Origin: Opitutia bacterium UBA7876
GTDB taxonomy: Bacteria > Verrucomicrobiota > Verrucomicrobiia > Opitutales > Seribacteraceae
Reading direction: 5' to 3'
Length of the DNA: 64,000 nt
Assembly (NCBI GenBank): GCA_002500665.1
Contig: DLRY01000050.1
Coordinates: 1 to 64,000 of the forward strand
Part shown: piece by piece, positions 24,793 through 33,555 of the stretch
Layout of the letters: every line of letters starts with the position of its first letter
Position numbering within the stretch: position 1 is the stretch's first letter
Position numbers and translations under genes: made by a program
The notes under the pieces: generated by a model
What the model was told of the DNA's origin: nothing
The model's database searches: none
The model's input: the letters and a program-made list of their open reading frames with translations, nothing else

Positions 24793-25026
24793 ATGCATAC
24801 CGTCCATTATGCCAAGACTCACTTATCCAAATTACTGCAACAGGCAGAGGATGGAAAGCACGTCGTATTGGCTAGGGGCAAGAAACCCATTGCCCGTCTC
24901 GTGCCATGCAGGCAACTTCCCAACGAAAACCGTCCTGAGGTCGGAACCATTACGTCGAAATCCCTCAAGATCCTTGATAAATCGAAGTTTGCAGGCAGCG
25001 TTGGCGACGAAGTGCTTTACTTCTGA
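24793..25026 (+). CDS. Antitoxin of the Phd/YefM type
   Basis: A 77-aa protein whose first half has the Phd/YefM DNA-binding pattern: VHYAKTHLSKLLQQAEDGKH followed by VVLARGKKPIARLVP. The C-terminal half (GTITSKSLKILDKSKFAGSV) is the less conserved toxin-neutralising part. Its stop TGA overlaps the ATG of the PIN-domain gene by one base (TGATG at 25024-25028), which is the usual translational coupling of antitoxin and toxin. No Shine-Dalgarno sequence is visible upstream; the palindrome occupies that position, so a leaderless transcript is possible. It probably represses its own promoter through the palindrome at 24760-24791. Confidence 0.88.
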   Translation: MHTVHYAKTHLSKLLQQAEDGKHVVLARGKKPIARLVPCRQLPNENRPEVGTITSKSLKILDKSKFAGSVGDEVLYF

Positions 25027-25412
25027 TGCGCATTCTGCTTGATACCTTTGTATTCGTCTGGCTGACCTCTCAACCCCTTCTTTTGAGCTCCCGCGCCCGT
25101 GAGGTTTTGTCTGATGAGGAGAATGAATTCTACTACAGCGATGCTTCCGTCCTGGAACTTTCCATGATGTATTCCGATGGTATGCTCGAGATGCCCAAGA
25201 CTCCAAGGCAATGGGTAAACGAACAAATCAAAACCTGGAACGTAAAGTCACTAGGCATTACCAGGGAGATTTGCTACCGTCTTGCCGAGACTCCAGCCTA
25301 TCACCCGGACGTCTACGACCGTATCCTTGTTTCCACCGTATTGACGGAAGACCTTTACCTTATGACCACGGATGAGGAAATGAGCAAGTACCCCATATCC
25401 ATCATTTGGTAA
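25026..25412 (+). CDS. PIN-domain toxin, VapC-like ribonuclease
   Basis: A 128-aa PIN-domain protein expected to cleave RNA when not held by the antitoxin. Acidic metal-binding candidates are D6 in LLDTF, the glutamate in SVLELSMMY, the aspartate in HPDVYDRILVS and the aspartate in LMTTDEEM. Most relatives have LLDTH at the start; here the histidine is phenylalanine, but it is not one of the acidic catalytic residues. The ATG overlaps the antitoxin stop. The gene ends three bases from the convergent dehydrogenase gene at 25416. The pair is the only obvious mobile-type cassette in the window and lies in an AT-rich gap between two minus-strand operons, consistent with insertion. Confidence 0.9.
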   Translation: MRILLDTFVFVWLTSQPLLLSSRAREVLSDEENEFYYSDASVLELSMMYSDGMLEMPKTPRQWVNEQIKTWNVKSLGITREICYRLAETPAYHPDVYDRILVSTVLTEDLYLMTTDEEMSKYPISIIW

Positions 25413-25415
25413 GCC

Positions 25416-27290
25416 CTACTCGGCAAGCCTTCGAGGGATCCATTCCCGTATCGTTTCAAGCTTGCTGTTCTTGGCTAACTGCAGTGCCCGGGCAGGCTCG
25501 TTCCTGACCTGTTGTTCTATGCCGTACCAGACCATGAGCGGATAGACCGGATCCTTGGCAAGGTCGCTTGATCTGGAAAGTATTTCGGCCATTTTCCAGC
25601 GCTCCGAAGCGGAAAGGTTTCTCATGATGGACGCCAGGTGGAGCCTAACGAGGGGGGAATTCTCCTTTGCGGCTACGTCTAGGATTTTCCGTGCCGCTTG
25701 CCGGGACGTCTTGCCCTCGTCCACAAGGAGCTTCAAGGCCCAGATGCGCAGGTGTTCATCCTTATCCCCGAGGAGGGAGATCAGTTTGTCTTCGTTAAGG
25801 TTTTGCGACCGGTGAAGAGCCCAAAGACCCTGCAGGCGCCGTCCGGTATCCTCTGCTTCCAGATGAGCGGACAAAGAGGAAAGAACTTCTTTCCCAATCT
25901 CTTGGCCGTCCGCCCTTTCCTGGAGAAGGCGGGCGGCATGGCGGGCAAGCTTTGCATTCGCATGAATCAGCAGACCAGCCAGTTCACGGGAGGATTTTTG
26001 CTTCAAATCGTGTTTGCCGGGCTTGAAGGGACCGTGGGTGATCCTGTAGATTCTTCCCGAGGTCCTGTGGATTCCGTCGTTCTCATGGCATTCACCGACG
26101 TCCGACCAATCCAGAAGGAAGACTGCTCCATTCATGTCGTAGTCGATCTCCACGCCCCTGAACCAGAGGTCCTTCACTTTGAGGAAGTCCGGTTCGTGGC
26201 GGGCTACGTAACCCGAGCCCTTGCGCTCGATGCGGTCGCAATTGATGCGCCGACCATGAAAGTTCGCGGTAAAAACCTTGCCCTCGTAGCGCTCCGGCCA
26301 TTGCCCCCCCTGGTAGATCATCATGCCGCAATGGGCGTGACCACCACCCGCTTCATCAGTGCTTAGGGACATTCCCTTCTTCACGTCCTTGGCTTGTTCC
26401 TTGCCGACGTCCCAATGGAAATGATCAGCCTGCTGGTCGATAAGGCCGTAGAGGCCGCGACGGAAATGCTGGCCGTACATGCGCTTGAAGTAGGCTCCGG
26501 GTAGACCATGCCAGAAGTGGCCGATCACGGTGTTGATGAAGAAAAGCTGACCGTGCTTATCCCAGTCGTGTCCCCAAGGGTTCGTTGTTCCCTCGCAGAC
26601 AACCTCAAATTTCCTTGAGCGTGGATGGAGCCGCCAGATCGAGCACTTGAGCTGGGTTCGGTCCTCCTTGGGGGATCCTGGCGGGCCGACGATCGAAAGG
26701 GCCTGTATGCCGTGCCTCCCGTAGAGCCATCCGTCCGGTCCCCACTTGAGCCCGTTTACCATGTTGTGGCGTACGCTGTTGTCGTTCCAGCCGTCGAGCA
26801 CGATCTCGGGCTTGCCGTCGGGCTTGTCGTCCCGGTCGGCGTCGGGAATGAAGAGCAGGTTGGGGGCGCAGGTCGCCCACACGCCCCCGAAGCCCACCGT
26901 CAGGCCAGTCAACCTTTGCAGGTCGTCGTGAAAGATTGTTTTCTTATCGGCCCGACCGTCCCCATTGGAGTCTTCCAGGATGACGATGCGGTCCCGCAGC
27001 CCGAGGTCGAAGTTCGTCCTGGCCTCGGCATAGGTATAGCATTCGGCCACCCAGAGGCGATTTCGGTCGTCAAAGGCCATGGCTATGGGCTGGCGGATCA
27101 TGGGCTCGCTGGCAAAGCACTCCACCCGGAAGCCGCCGGGCAGCCTCATGCCCTTGATCGCCTCTTCCGGGGTGGGCAGGGTGAGGTCGGTCTTTTGGGT
27201 GTTGGTCGGCTTTGGGAAATCTGCGTGGGTGGAGGCTTGCCCGAGGATGGAGCTTCCAAGGACGAGGAGGATTGCTTTGGGGTTCATCAT
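25416..27290 (-). CDS. PVC-type membrane-bound dehydrogenase domain protein lacking heme domain
   Basis: A 624-aa exported protein with a propeller (about 45-430) of the putative membrane-bound dehydrogenase family: GFRVECFASEPMIRQPIAMAF, RNRLWVAECYTY, RIVILEDSNGDGRADK, GLKWGPDGWLYGRHG and VFLLDWSDVGECHENDG. HEAT-like helices follow (about 445-624). Most relatives continue to roughly 900-1100 aa with a C-terminal CxxCH cytochrome; this one stops after IPRRLAE with no heme motif. ATGATG provides the start at 27290 or 27287. It is the last gene of a three-gene unit behind a full-length relative (27308) that does carry the heme, with a 17-base gap. It may act as a partner subunit of that protein or be a truncated version. 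Confidence 0.85.
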   Translation of the reverse strand: MMNPKAILLVLGSSILGQASTHADFPKPTNTQKTDLTLPTPEEAIKGMRLPGGFRVECFASEPMIRQPIAMAFDDRNRLWVAECYTYAEARTNFDLGLRDRIVILEDSNGDGRADKKTIFHDDLQRLTGLTVGFGGVWATCAPNLLFIPDADRDDKPDGKPEIVLDGWNDNSVRHNMVNGLKWGPDGWLYGRHGIQALSIVGPPGSPKEDRTQLKCSIWRLHPRSRKFEVVCEGTTNPWGHDWDKHGQLFFINTVIGHFWHGLPGAYFKRMYGQHFRRGLYGLIDQQADHFHWDVGKEQAKDVKKGMSLSTDEAGGGHAHCGMMIYQGGQWPERYEGKVFTANFHGRRINCDRIERKGSGYVARHEPDFLKVKDLWFRGVEIDYDMNGAVFLLDWSDVGECHENDGIHRTSGRIYRITHGPFKPGKHDLKQKSSRELAGLLIHANAKLARHAARLLQERADGQEIGKEVLSSLSAHLEAEDTGRRLQGLWALHRSQNLNEDKLISLLGDKDEHLRIWALKLLVDEGKTSRQAARKILDVAAKENSPLVRLHLASIMRNLSASERWKMAEILSRSSDLAKDPVYPLMVWYGIEQQVRNEPARALQLAKNSKLETIREWIPRRLAE

Positions 27291-27307
27291 GAGAATGGAA
27301 ATCCGAT

Positions 27308-30300
27308 TCAGGTGCCCCCCTTTGGTTGAAAGCGGGCTTCTGATGCAGGGGCGGACGTAAGCTCGACCCGCAAACCCTTTGAATTCCTAGCCTCGCGGTC
27401 GATGGAGAAGGTGAAGCGACGGGTTCCCGGCCGAAGCACGAATGCGGATGAAAGATCCTCGATTTCCTTGTCGTCGAGCCACAGACGCAGCCCCTGGGTC
27501 CCGTTCAGTTTGAGCTGGATCGGTCCCGAGGCCCGTACCTCGACGAAACCCCGGGCAAAGGCCATTTTCAGGTTTCCGAGCTCATGGTCGGGGAGGTTGC
27601 CGTTGACCAGGCTGTAGGCAGTTTTCCAAGATTCTTCCAGGGTCGGTATTTTGGCCGATTCCGAGGACGCGACGGCCCATTTTCGGATGACCGGGCTTTC
27701 GTCGTTGGCGTAGGGACCGGGCTTACCCAGAACCGAGACGAACTTGGCCAAGTCGAGGAATTCGGTCCTCGTCGCGAGCTGGTCGGCCAGGCCGGCCGGC
27801 ATGAGCGATGGCATGGGCTTGATCCTTTGTACCTTGTCCATGCGGGCTTTGCGTTCCTTCCCTCCAAGGGAGGAATCGCGAATGATCAACTCCTTGTCGC
27901 TCTGGTAGATTATAGAGCCCATCAGGACCGAGCCATCCTCGAGGGTGATGAGCTTGTTTTCGTAGTGCTGGGCAATGGCCTTGTTGGGTTCGAGGATGGC
28001 TTCAACGACGTAGGCGGTATCGGCTGCGGTGCCGACTGCCACCAGGTTCGGGCCGATTTTCGACCCTACGCTCCCAATTGCATGGCAACTCATGCAGGCG
28101 AGAGCACGGCGCCGGTAGACGAGTTCGCCATGGGCGGCATCGCCCAGCCGGTCGACGTCCTCGGCGAGGGATTGACGGTTTTCCTTGAGGAGAATGGAGC
28201 TCAGAGACTTGGGCTGCGTCGGACGGAACAGCCGTTCCAGCGGCCTGGAAAGCTGTCCGCTCTTGCGGTGATACTCGGCCACCTTGTCTTTGGTCGCGGG
28301 GGGAATGTTCTTTCCCTCGAGGGCGGAGGCGAGCAGCTTGTCTCCACCGGCCCGTCCGACGAAGGCTTGCACCAGAGAGACGGGGTCGTTTTCGTTGATG
28401 GGGCTAGCCAGAAGCCCGGCCGCAAGCTCGGCGGCTTTCTCACCGTCGCCTTCCAGAATTCCGAAAACGGCATAGAAGAGTTGTTCGGGCTTACCCTTGT
28501 CGGCCAGTTCGAGGAGTGGCTTCTTACCCTCGTTACCCGGAAGCCGGGCGAGGGAAACGGAGGCTGCCCGTCGGGACGAGGGATGGGCTTCGGGGTTCAG
28601 AAGAATGGGTAGAAGGTCTTTTCCCGCTCCCTTGAGACGCCAAGCGCCGAGGTTGGCGATGGCGAGGGATGCCACTTCTGCATTTTCGTTCTGAATGAGC
28701 CTGCGGAGCGGAGCGACTCTTTGCCCGAGGGACACCTTCCCTTTGAGCCCGATATGGGCGAGGGCTTCGAGCAAGGCGATGCGGATCTCGGACGGGAGTT
28801 CCCTGTTGACTAGAAAGTCCACTACCATGCGGGCTTGCCTGGAATCGGCATCGATCACCAGACGGTCCGTGATCAAGGTGGTCTCGGAAAGGGTGGGGGA
28901 GCGACTACGCAGGTATGCGTCGAGGCGTTTGGAAAAACCAATTCCTGCGGCCTTTTCGGCGTATTCACGGTGGGCGGGCTTGGCGAAGCTGAGTTTCCCT
29001 TCTTCCAGTGCGGGCCTCCAGTATTTCTCAAGGGCCATCACGGTTTGCGGAAGGGCCATGTCGATGAACTTGTCCCGAGGGTGATCGAGGGCGGAAAGGG
29101 CGGCGGGGAAAGCTTCCGCGCGCGGAACGAATCCCGCCGAGAGGACCGCTTCCATGCGGGTCCGCGGGAAGGGGTCGGAGGCGGCCTTGGCGAGAATGGA
29201 GACCGGATCGCTCAAGTCTTCGTGCCAATAGCGCAAAACACGGGCTCCGGCGGAGCGGGCGTTGCCATCCTTGCTGGCGAGCACGAGCTTGAGGATTTTC
29301 TCGCTTGGTCGCTCCACGTTCTGGCAGGCCCACATCGCCTCCACGAGGTGATGATCGTGCTCGGGGTCCCTCCGATCGAGTTGGTCGACCCATTTGGATA
29401 GAGCCTCCGATACCGGGTCGGGTTCAAGCTCGGAGAGTGTCAGGCGGGCCTGATGGCGCGTCCAGGCCTGGGGACTCTTGAGATGCTCGAGCAAGTTGGG
29501 GAGCGGTTCGTAGGCAAGTCTGGGCTTCGGCACAAGGGGACGGCCCTTGGCCGTGATCCTCCATATCCTGCCGTGGTCCTTGTCGCGTCGTGGATCACGG
29601 AAATTGTGCTTGGCATGGTTTATGATGGGGTTGTACCAGTCGGCCACGTAGACGGCCCCATCGGGTCCGATCTTGCAGTCCACGGGCCGGAAGTTGGGGT
29701 GCTTGGAGGAGATCAGGGGAGGGAGGACGTCGGCCGAGAAGCCGGCCCCGTCTCCGGTGAACTGGTAGCGGATGATGGCCCGGCTCTTGAACCGGCAGGT
29801 CAGCAATTGGCCACGGATTTCCTCCGGCAGGTGGGTTCCGGTGGCAAGGTCCCCGCCGCATTGTTTTTCCGTACTAATGAGGTGATTGAGACGTACGCGT
29901 TGGCCACCGTTGCCGGTTGCCGGGGAAAGATAGTGTACGCGGGGGTTGTCGACGAAGAAGGATTGCCCCCACCGGTCGAAGACGTGTCCCCAGGGATTCC
30001 CTACGCCCACGCTTGCGAAAATTCTCAGGTCACGGGTGCGGGGGTTGTACTGGTAGACGCCTCCGTTGTAGTTGCGGACCATCCCGTAGGCGGTTTCAAC
30101 CTGGGTATGAAGAAAGATTCCCTCCTGAAAATAGATCCATCCGCCCGGACCTCGGCGCCAGGCGCTCACGGAATGATGACTGTCCTCGATCCCAAAGCCG
30201 GTGAGGGGGAGCTCCTTGACGTCCGCCACGTCGTCTCCGTCGAGGTCCTTGAGAAAGAAGACGTCGGGCGTCTGGGCCACGAAGCATCCACCATTGGCCA

Positions 30301-30691
30301 GCTCGATCCCGGTCGGCATATAGAGACCGTCGGCGAAGACGGTCGACTTGTCGGCCCGCCCGTCTCCATCGACGTCCTCCAGGATGATGATCTTGTCGTT
30401 TGCAACCTCACCCGGCTTGAGTTGGGGGTAGGCCCATGAGCATGCCACCCAGAGGCGTCCGCGGTTGTCCCAAGTCATATGGATGGGGTTGGCCAGCATG
30501 GGCTCCTGGGCAAACAAGTTTACCTCATAACCCGGGAGGAGATCGAAATTCTCCTTCTCCGACATCGGGTCGTGGTTGTCCATCAGGCTGAGGTTGGCGT
30601 TAGCCAGGTTTTTCTTGCTGATGCCGTCGGCGGCCTGACCCTGGAGGAGCGAGGGCAGGAGAAGAAGTGCGAAAAAGAGGGTTGGCTTCAT
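27308..30691 (-). CDS. PVC-type dehydrogenase/heme-binding CxxCH protein
   Basis: A 1127-aa exported protein. Order of parts: signal peptide (1-19); a six-bladed-type propeller (about 50-390) with GYEVNLFAQEPMLANPIHMTW, GRLWVACSWAYPQ, IIILEDVDGDGRADKS and GAVYVADWYNPIINH; a long HEAT-like helical region (about 400-830); a c-type heme site ACMSCHAIG with the PNLVAVG follow-up; the VEAILEPNKAIAQHYE block; and a C-terminal beta-sandwich (about 1030-1127). The family is large in PVC bacteria and presumed to oxidise sugars or related substrates in the periplasm, but no substrate has been demonstrated. Its ATG overlaps the stop of the SGNH-like gene upstream by four bases (ATGA), indicating coupled translation. 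Confidence 0.9.
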   Translation of the reverse strand: MKPTLFFALLLLPSLLQGQAADGISKKNLANANLSLMDNHDPMSEKENFDLLPGYEVNLFAQEPMLANPIHMTWDNRGRLWVACSWAYPQLKPGEVANDKIIILEDVDGDGRADKSTVFADGLYMPTGIELANGGCFVAQTPDVFFLKDLDGDDVADVKELPLTGFGIEDSHHSVSAWRRGPGGWIYFQEGIFLHTQVETAYGMVRNYNGGVYQYNPRTRDLRIFASVGVGNPWGHVFDRWGQSFFVDNPRVHYLSPATGNGGQRVRLNHLISTEKQCGGDLATGTHLPEEIRGQLLTCRFKSRAIIRYQFTGDGAGFSADVLPPLISSKHPNFRPVDCKIGPDGAVYVADWYNPIINHAKHNFRDPRRDKDHGRIWRITAKGRPLVPKPRLAYEPLPNLLEHLKSPQAWTRHQARLTLSELEPDPVSEALSKWVDQLDRRDPEHDHHLVEAMWACQNVERPSEKILKLVLASKDGNARSAGARVLRYWHEDLSDPVSILAKAASDPFPRTRMEAVLSAGFVPRAEAFPAALSALDHPRDKFIDMALPQTVMALEKYWRPALEEGKLSFAKPAHREYAEKAAGIGFSKRLDAYLRSRSPTLSETTLITDRLVIDADSRQARMVVDFLVNRELPSEIRIALLEALAHIGLKGKVSLGQRVAPLRRLIQNENAEVASLAIANLGAWRLKGAGKDLLPILLNPEAHPSSRRAASVSLARLPGNEGKKPLLELADKGKPEQLFYAVFGILEGDGEKAAELAAGLLASPINENDPVSLVQAFVGRAGGDKLLASALEGKNIPPATKDKVAEYHRKSGQLSRPLERLFRPTQPKSLSSILLKENRQSLAEDVDRLGDAAHGELVYRRRALACMSCHAIGSVGSKIGPNLVAVGTAADTAYVVEAILEPNKAIAQHYENKLITLEDGSVLMGSIIYQSDKELIIRDSSLGGKERKARMDKVQRIKPMPSLMPAGLADQLATRTEFLDLAKFVSVLGKPGPYANDESPVIRKWAVASSESAKIPTLEESWKTAYSLVNGNLPDHELGNLKMAFARGFVEVRASGPIQLKLNGTQGLRLWLDDKEIEDLSSAFVLRPGTRRFTFSIDREARNSKGLRVELTSAPASEARFQPKGGT

Positions 30692-31908
30692 TGTCGGATC
30701 AGGTTCCAGTTTCTCGTTTTGGCCTGCAGCGCACTTCCCAACTGCTCGTCCTTTTTGTTGGCCAGGTAATTGAACTGGACGACTTCCCCGGGAAGAGCCG
30801 CCCCGGCGGGAGACTTCCGTCGTTCGCCTACGATGTGGACCTGGTTGAGGGCTTTCCAGCTGTAGGTGAACTGAAGGTTCTTGTCGTTGACCTTAAGGCG
30901 AAGGGAGTCGGCCTCCCGGTGGGCGGGAGACTGGTCCAGCAGGAGTCCGCTGGCCCAGTCCTCGTGGCTTCCCGAAACCACCTCCTGCCCATCGACTTTG
31001 AGGAGATATTTTCCTGCAGCCAAGCCTTCGACGATCATGAGGTCGCGGGTGGAGCGGAGCGAGGAATGGATGGGGCCGGCGAGGGGAGAGGGAAGCCCGG
31101 GCGGAGTCTTTTCGAGAATCCGCAGGCGAATCCCTTCCCCATCCATGGTGACTTTGTCGATGCTTACCCCGCGGGCTTCGGCCTTGCCGGACTTGGCATT
31201 CAGACGGATCCGCCAAGGCAGGATCGGGGTGGCGAGCGAATCGGCCAGAAACCTGGCCGTCGCCCAGTATCCGTACTCGTTTAGGCGGATGCCGTTCTCC
31301 GTGATCTTGGGAGCTTTTTGCTCCTCCATCAGGCGGATGGTGGGTTCGTAGAGGTTCACGAAGGGAATCCCTGCCTGCCTGCAGGCTTCCCCCATACGTC
31401 CGAGGTAACTTTTGAGAATCTGGTTGCGCCTGGAGAATCCGGGCGTCGATGCCCCCAGGTCCTCTTGGGCGATGGGGGAGATCATGGCCAGTCGGACAGC
31501 CGATTTCCCATTGTATTTCTTACCCTTGTGTGAGGCGATGAAAGCCTTGAGCTGTTTCTCGAATTCCTCCAACCCCTCCTCCCCGGCGAAGGATTCGCCC
31601 ATCCCGAAGCAGGCGATGATCAAGTCGGTCTTGTGCTCGGCAAGGGTGGAGGATTCGGATGGGAAATTCGTGGGTCGGTCCCGGATGGCGAGGGTGTCTC
31701 CACCCCAACCGAGGTTGCGGACGGAAACCGGGTTTCCGCGACTCCTTTGCAGGAGCATGGTCTCCAGGTAGCCATGGATGCGTAGCTGATCGGCATAGGT
31801 GTTGCCAACGAGCGCCACCCTGTCGCCGGGTCGGACCGTTGGCTCGGCGAACCCGAGCGTTGCGGTCAAGGCAAGCATAGCCAAAAGCATTTTAGGGAAA
31901 ATGGGCAT
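30688..31908 (-). CDS. SGNH/GDSL-hydrolase-like protein with altered catalytic residues
   Basis: A 406-aa exported protein (signal peptide 1-21, ending GFAEP) with the SGNH-like core found as a module in large PVC heme proteins. Blocks can be aligned by eye with the module in the 40285 gene: GDRVALVGNTYADQLRIHG against [29 protein letters not shown] against [10 protein letters not shown]; and NGIRLNEYGY against [10 protein letters not shown]. Here the block-III asparagine is glycine and the C-terminal catalytic histidine is arginine. Activity as an esterase is therefore doubtful; carbohydrate binding is an alternative. The C-terminal part (about 250-406) is an uncharacterised beta-rich region. 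It heads a unit with the two dehydrogenase-type genes and overlaps the next by four bases. Confidence 0.8.
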   Translation of the reverse strand: MPIFPKMLLAMLALTATLGFAEPTVRPGDRVALVGNTYADQLRIHGYLETMLLQRSRGNPVSVRNLGWGGDTLAIRDRPTNFPSESSTLAEHKTDLIIACFGMGESFAGEEGLEEFEKQLKAFIASHKGKKYNGKSAVRLAMISPIAQEDLGASTPGFSRRNQILKSYLGRMGEACRQAGIPFVNLYEPTIRLMEEQKAPKITENGIRLNEYGYWATARFLADSLATPILPWRIRLNAKSGKAEARGVSIDKVTMDGEGIRLRILEKTPPGLPSPLAGPIHSSLRSTRDLMIVEGLAAGKYLLKVDGQEVVSGSHEDWASGLLLDQSPAHREADSLRLKVNDKNLQFTYSWKALNQVHIVGERRKSPAGAALPGEVVQFNYLANKKDEQLGSALQAKTRNWNLIRQ

Positions 31909-32036
31909 GGTCGAATTGAAGGGAAGAAAACGCGTTTCTACAAGAACGAAGGAGCCTTGTAAGAAACCAGAGGCTAGAACGCCCGCCCAACCCTCCTTTC
32001 CTTGACGAATCGGTCGTTAGAACTAGGCTCAATCTG

Positions 32037-32651
32037 ATGAAAACGAAATTTTTTACCCTCGCATTGACCTGCCTGTCCACTGGGGCCGCGACCCTCGCAT
32101 TGGTCGGTGAAGCGGATGGAGCCGGCAAGAAGAGGGACAAGGAGTCAGGAGAAATCCTCTTTGACTTCACCGATGAGAATCCGGGCGACAAGTGGATCAC
32201 GGTCAACGACAACGTCATGGGAGGACGCTCCAAGGGGGGCTTCTCCTTCAAAAAGACGAAGCTGGTTTTTTCCGGCTCTACCAACACCAATGGGGGAGGC
32301 TTTTCCTCCATCCGAAGCAAGACCATGGATCTCGGCCTTGAAGGCAAGGACGGCCTGATGATACGTTTCAAGGGTGATGGACGGACCTACAACCTGGGGG
32401 TCCGCACGGACCGCAGTTCGGTCTCCTATCGTACGGAGTTCGAGACCGACGGAGACGGAAAGGGCTGGCAGATCGCCAAGGTTCCCTTCGAGAGCATGGG
32501 CTCGAGCTGGCGTGGGATGCGCCTGCCCAAGTCCCGCTTTCCCTTGATCAAGGACAAGATCCGCAGCGTAGGGATCATGATCTACGACAAGAAGGACGGC
32601 CCCTTCAAGCTCCAGATCGACTGGATCAAGGCCTACTCCGACAAGAAGTGA
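32037..32651 (+). CDS. CIA30 family protein, exported
   Basis: A 204-aa protein matching the complex I intermediate-associated protein 30 family (PF08547), a galactose-binding-like beta-sandwich. Key segments: ILFDFTDENPGDKWITVNDN followed by VMGGRSKGGFS, GGGFSSIRSKTMDLGLEGKD, GLMIRFKGDGRTYNLGVRTD and IRSVGIMIYDKKDGPFKLQI. In mitochondria the family assists complex I assembly; the many bacterial members have no fixed role and often carry signal peptides, as here (residues 1-28). A TTGACG at 32002 with TAGGCT 16 bases later is a weak promoter candidate. It is a single plus-strand gene between two minus-strand units, and ends 21 bases from the convergent ThuA gene. Confidence 0.88.
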   Translation: MKTKFFTLALTCLSTGAATLALVGEADGAGKKRDKESGEILFDFTDENPGDKWITVNDNVMGGRSKGGFSFKKTKLVFSGSTNTNGGGFSSIRSKTMDLGLEGKDGLMIRFKGDGRTYNLGVRTDRSSVSYRTEFETDGDGKGWQIAKVPFESMGSSWRGMRLPKSRFPLIKDKIRSVGIMIYDKKDGPFKLQIDWIKAYSDKK

Positions 32652-32672
32652 TTCCCCGGGAGGCCGGCCGGA

Positions 32673-33539
32673 CTACTTCCTCTTCTTCTTGTCCGCCCTC
32701 TCGATCCGCCAGGTGGTGATTGCTTCGTCCGCTCCGGGCAACTCCTTGCCGACCGCCCAATGGCAGGCGTTGACCAGCATGCGGTTGAAGGCTTCCTCCG
32801 CAAAGTCCCCCGGATGCCCGAAGGACGTTCCGAATACCTTTCCTCCCCATTCGTTTTCCCAGGCCCAGGCCACGACGTCGGATTCCTCTCGGTTTACCTG
32901 AATGACGCCGTAGTTTTTTTCAACCAGCCTGTCCCTGCCTACCCCTCTCCCGATGGTCAGGGGGATGCATCCGGGTTCCAGCCTTGAAAGGTAGAGCGTG
33001 CCGGGAGAAACCCACTCCGTCTTGGCCACGTTCTTCATGATTGGGTGGGAGCGGTACTTGGCGACGGTCCGGATATCGGTGGTTCCACCTTGATGTACGA
33101 CGTAGGGGGTGCCCAAGGCCCGCCGTCCGAAACCGTCGTTCCACTCAAACAGTGGATGATCCTTTGCATATTTGAAGGAATGGTTGGCGGTGCGTAAACC
33201 GATGACGGGTTTGCCGGACTTCAGATAGGCCTCGATGGGGGCCCATTCCTTGTCGGGCAGCTTCAGGAAGCGCATGAAGAAGATGGCCAGGTCCGCCTCC
33301 TTCAGGACCTCGATTCCGGGAAGGACGTTCTCGGTCTTTCTCTCGGGGTTTCCCTCGCCCATGACCACGGTGGTCCGGAAACCGAACCGTTCCAGTTCCT
33401 TGGCGAATACCGGCATGGTCAATTCAGGGGAATAGTGAAGGGTGCCGACGACAAGTACCGCGTGAGGCTTTTCCTCGGCCGCTTCGATGAGGCCGGCGCC
33501 TAAGAGGAAAAGGGTGAAAGGCAAAAGGTGTTTTTTCAT
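32673..33539 (-). CDS. ThuA-domain protein, exported
   Basis: A 288-aa protein with a signal peptide (1-20) and a ThuA-like class I glutamine-amidotransferase fold: HAVLVVGTLHYSPELTMPVF, ADLAIFFMRFLKLPDKEW, IEAYLKSGKPVIGLRTANHS, TDIRTVAKYRSHPIMKNV and VFGTSFGHPGDFAEEAFNRM. ThuA proteins occur in trehalose-utilisation and many PVC sugar loci, often beside Gfo/Idh or heme proteins; the reaction is not established. The C-terminus ends in a short basic tail (ADKKKRK). It is the last gene of a five-gene unit with three sulfatases and a glycosidase, 16 bases after the sulfatase at 33556, so a keto-sugar or glycan-linked role is inferred from context. Confidence 0.88.
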   Translation of the reverse strand: MKKHLLPFTLFLLGAGLIEAAEEKPHAVLVVGTLHYSPELTMPVFAKELERFGFRTTVVMGEGNPERKTENVLPGIEVLKEADLAIFFMRFLKLPDKEWAPIEAYLKSGKPVIGLRTANHSFKYAKDHPLFEWNDGFGRRALGTPYVVHQGGTTDIRTVAKYRSHPIMKNVAKTEWVSPGTLYLSRLEPGCIPLTIGRGVGRDRLVEKNYGVIQVNREESDVVAWAWENEWGGKVFGTSFGHPGDFAEEAFNRMLVNACHWAVGKELPGADEAITTWRIERADKKKRK

Positions 33540-33555
33540 GTGATTGCGTCGAGTG

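Noticed and set aside
25026..25412. Loss of function in the PIN toxin because LLDTH is LLDTF
   Set aside because: The substituted histidine is not an acidic catalytic residue, and the four acidic positions are retained.
31928..31937. 10-bp palindrome AAACGCGTTT between the SGNH-like and CIA30 genes
   Set aside because: Such short palindromes are expected by chance. It is in a divergent promoter region but nothing links it to a regulator.
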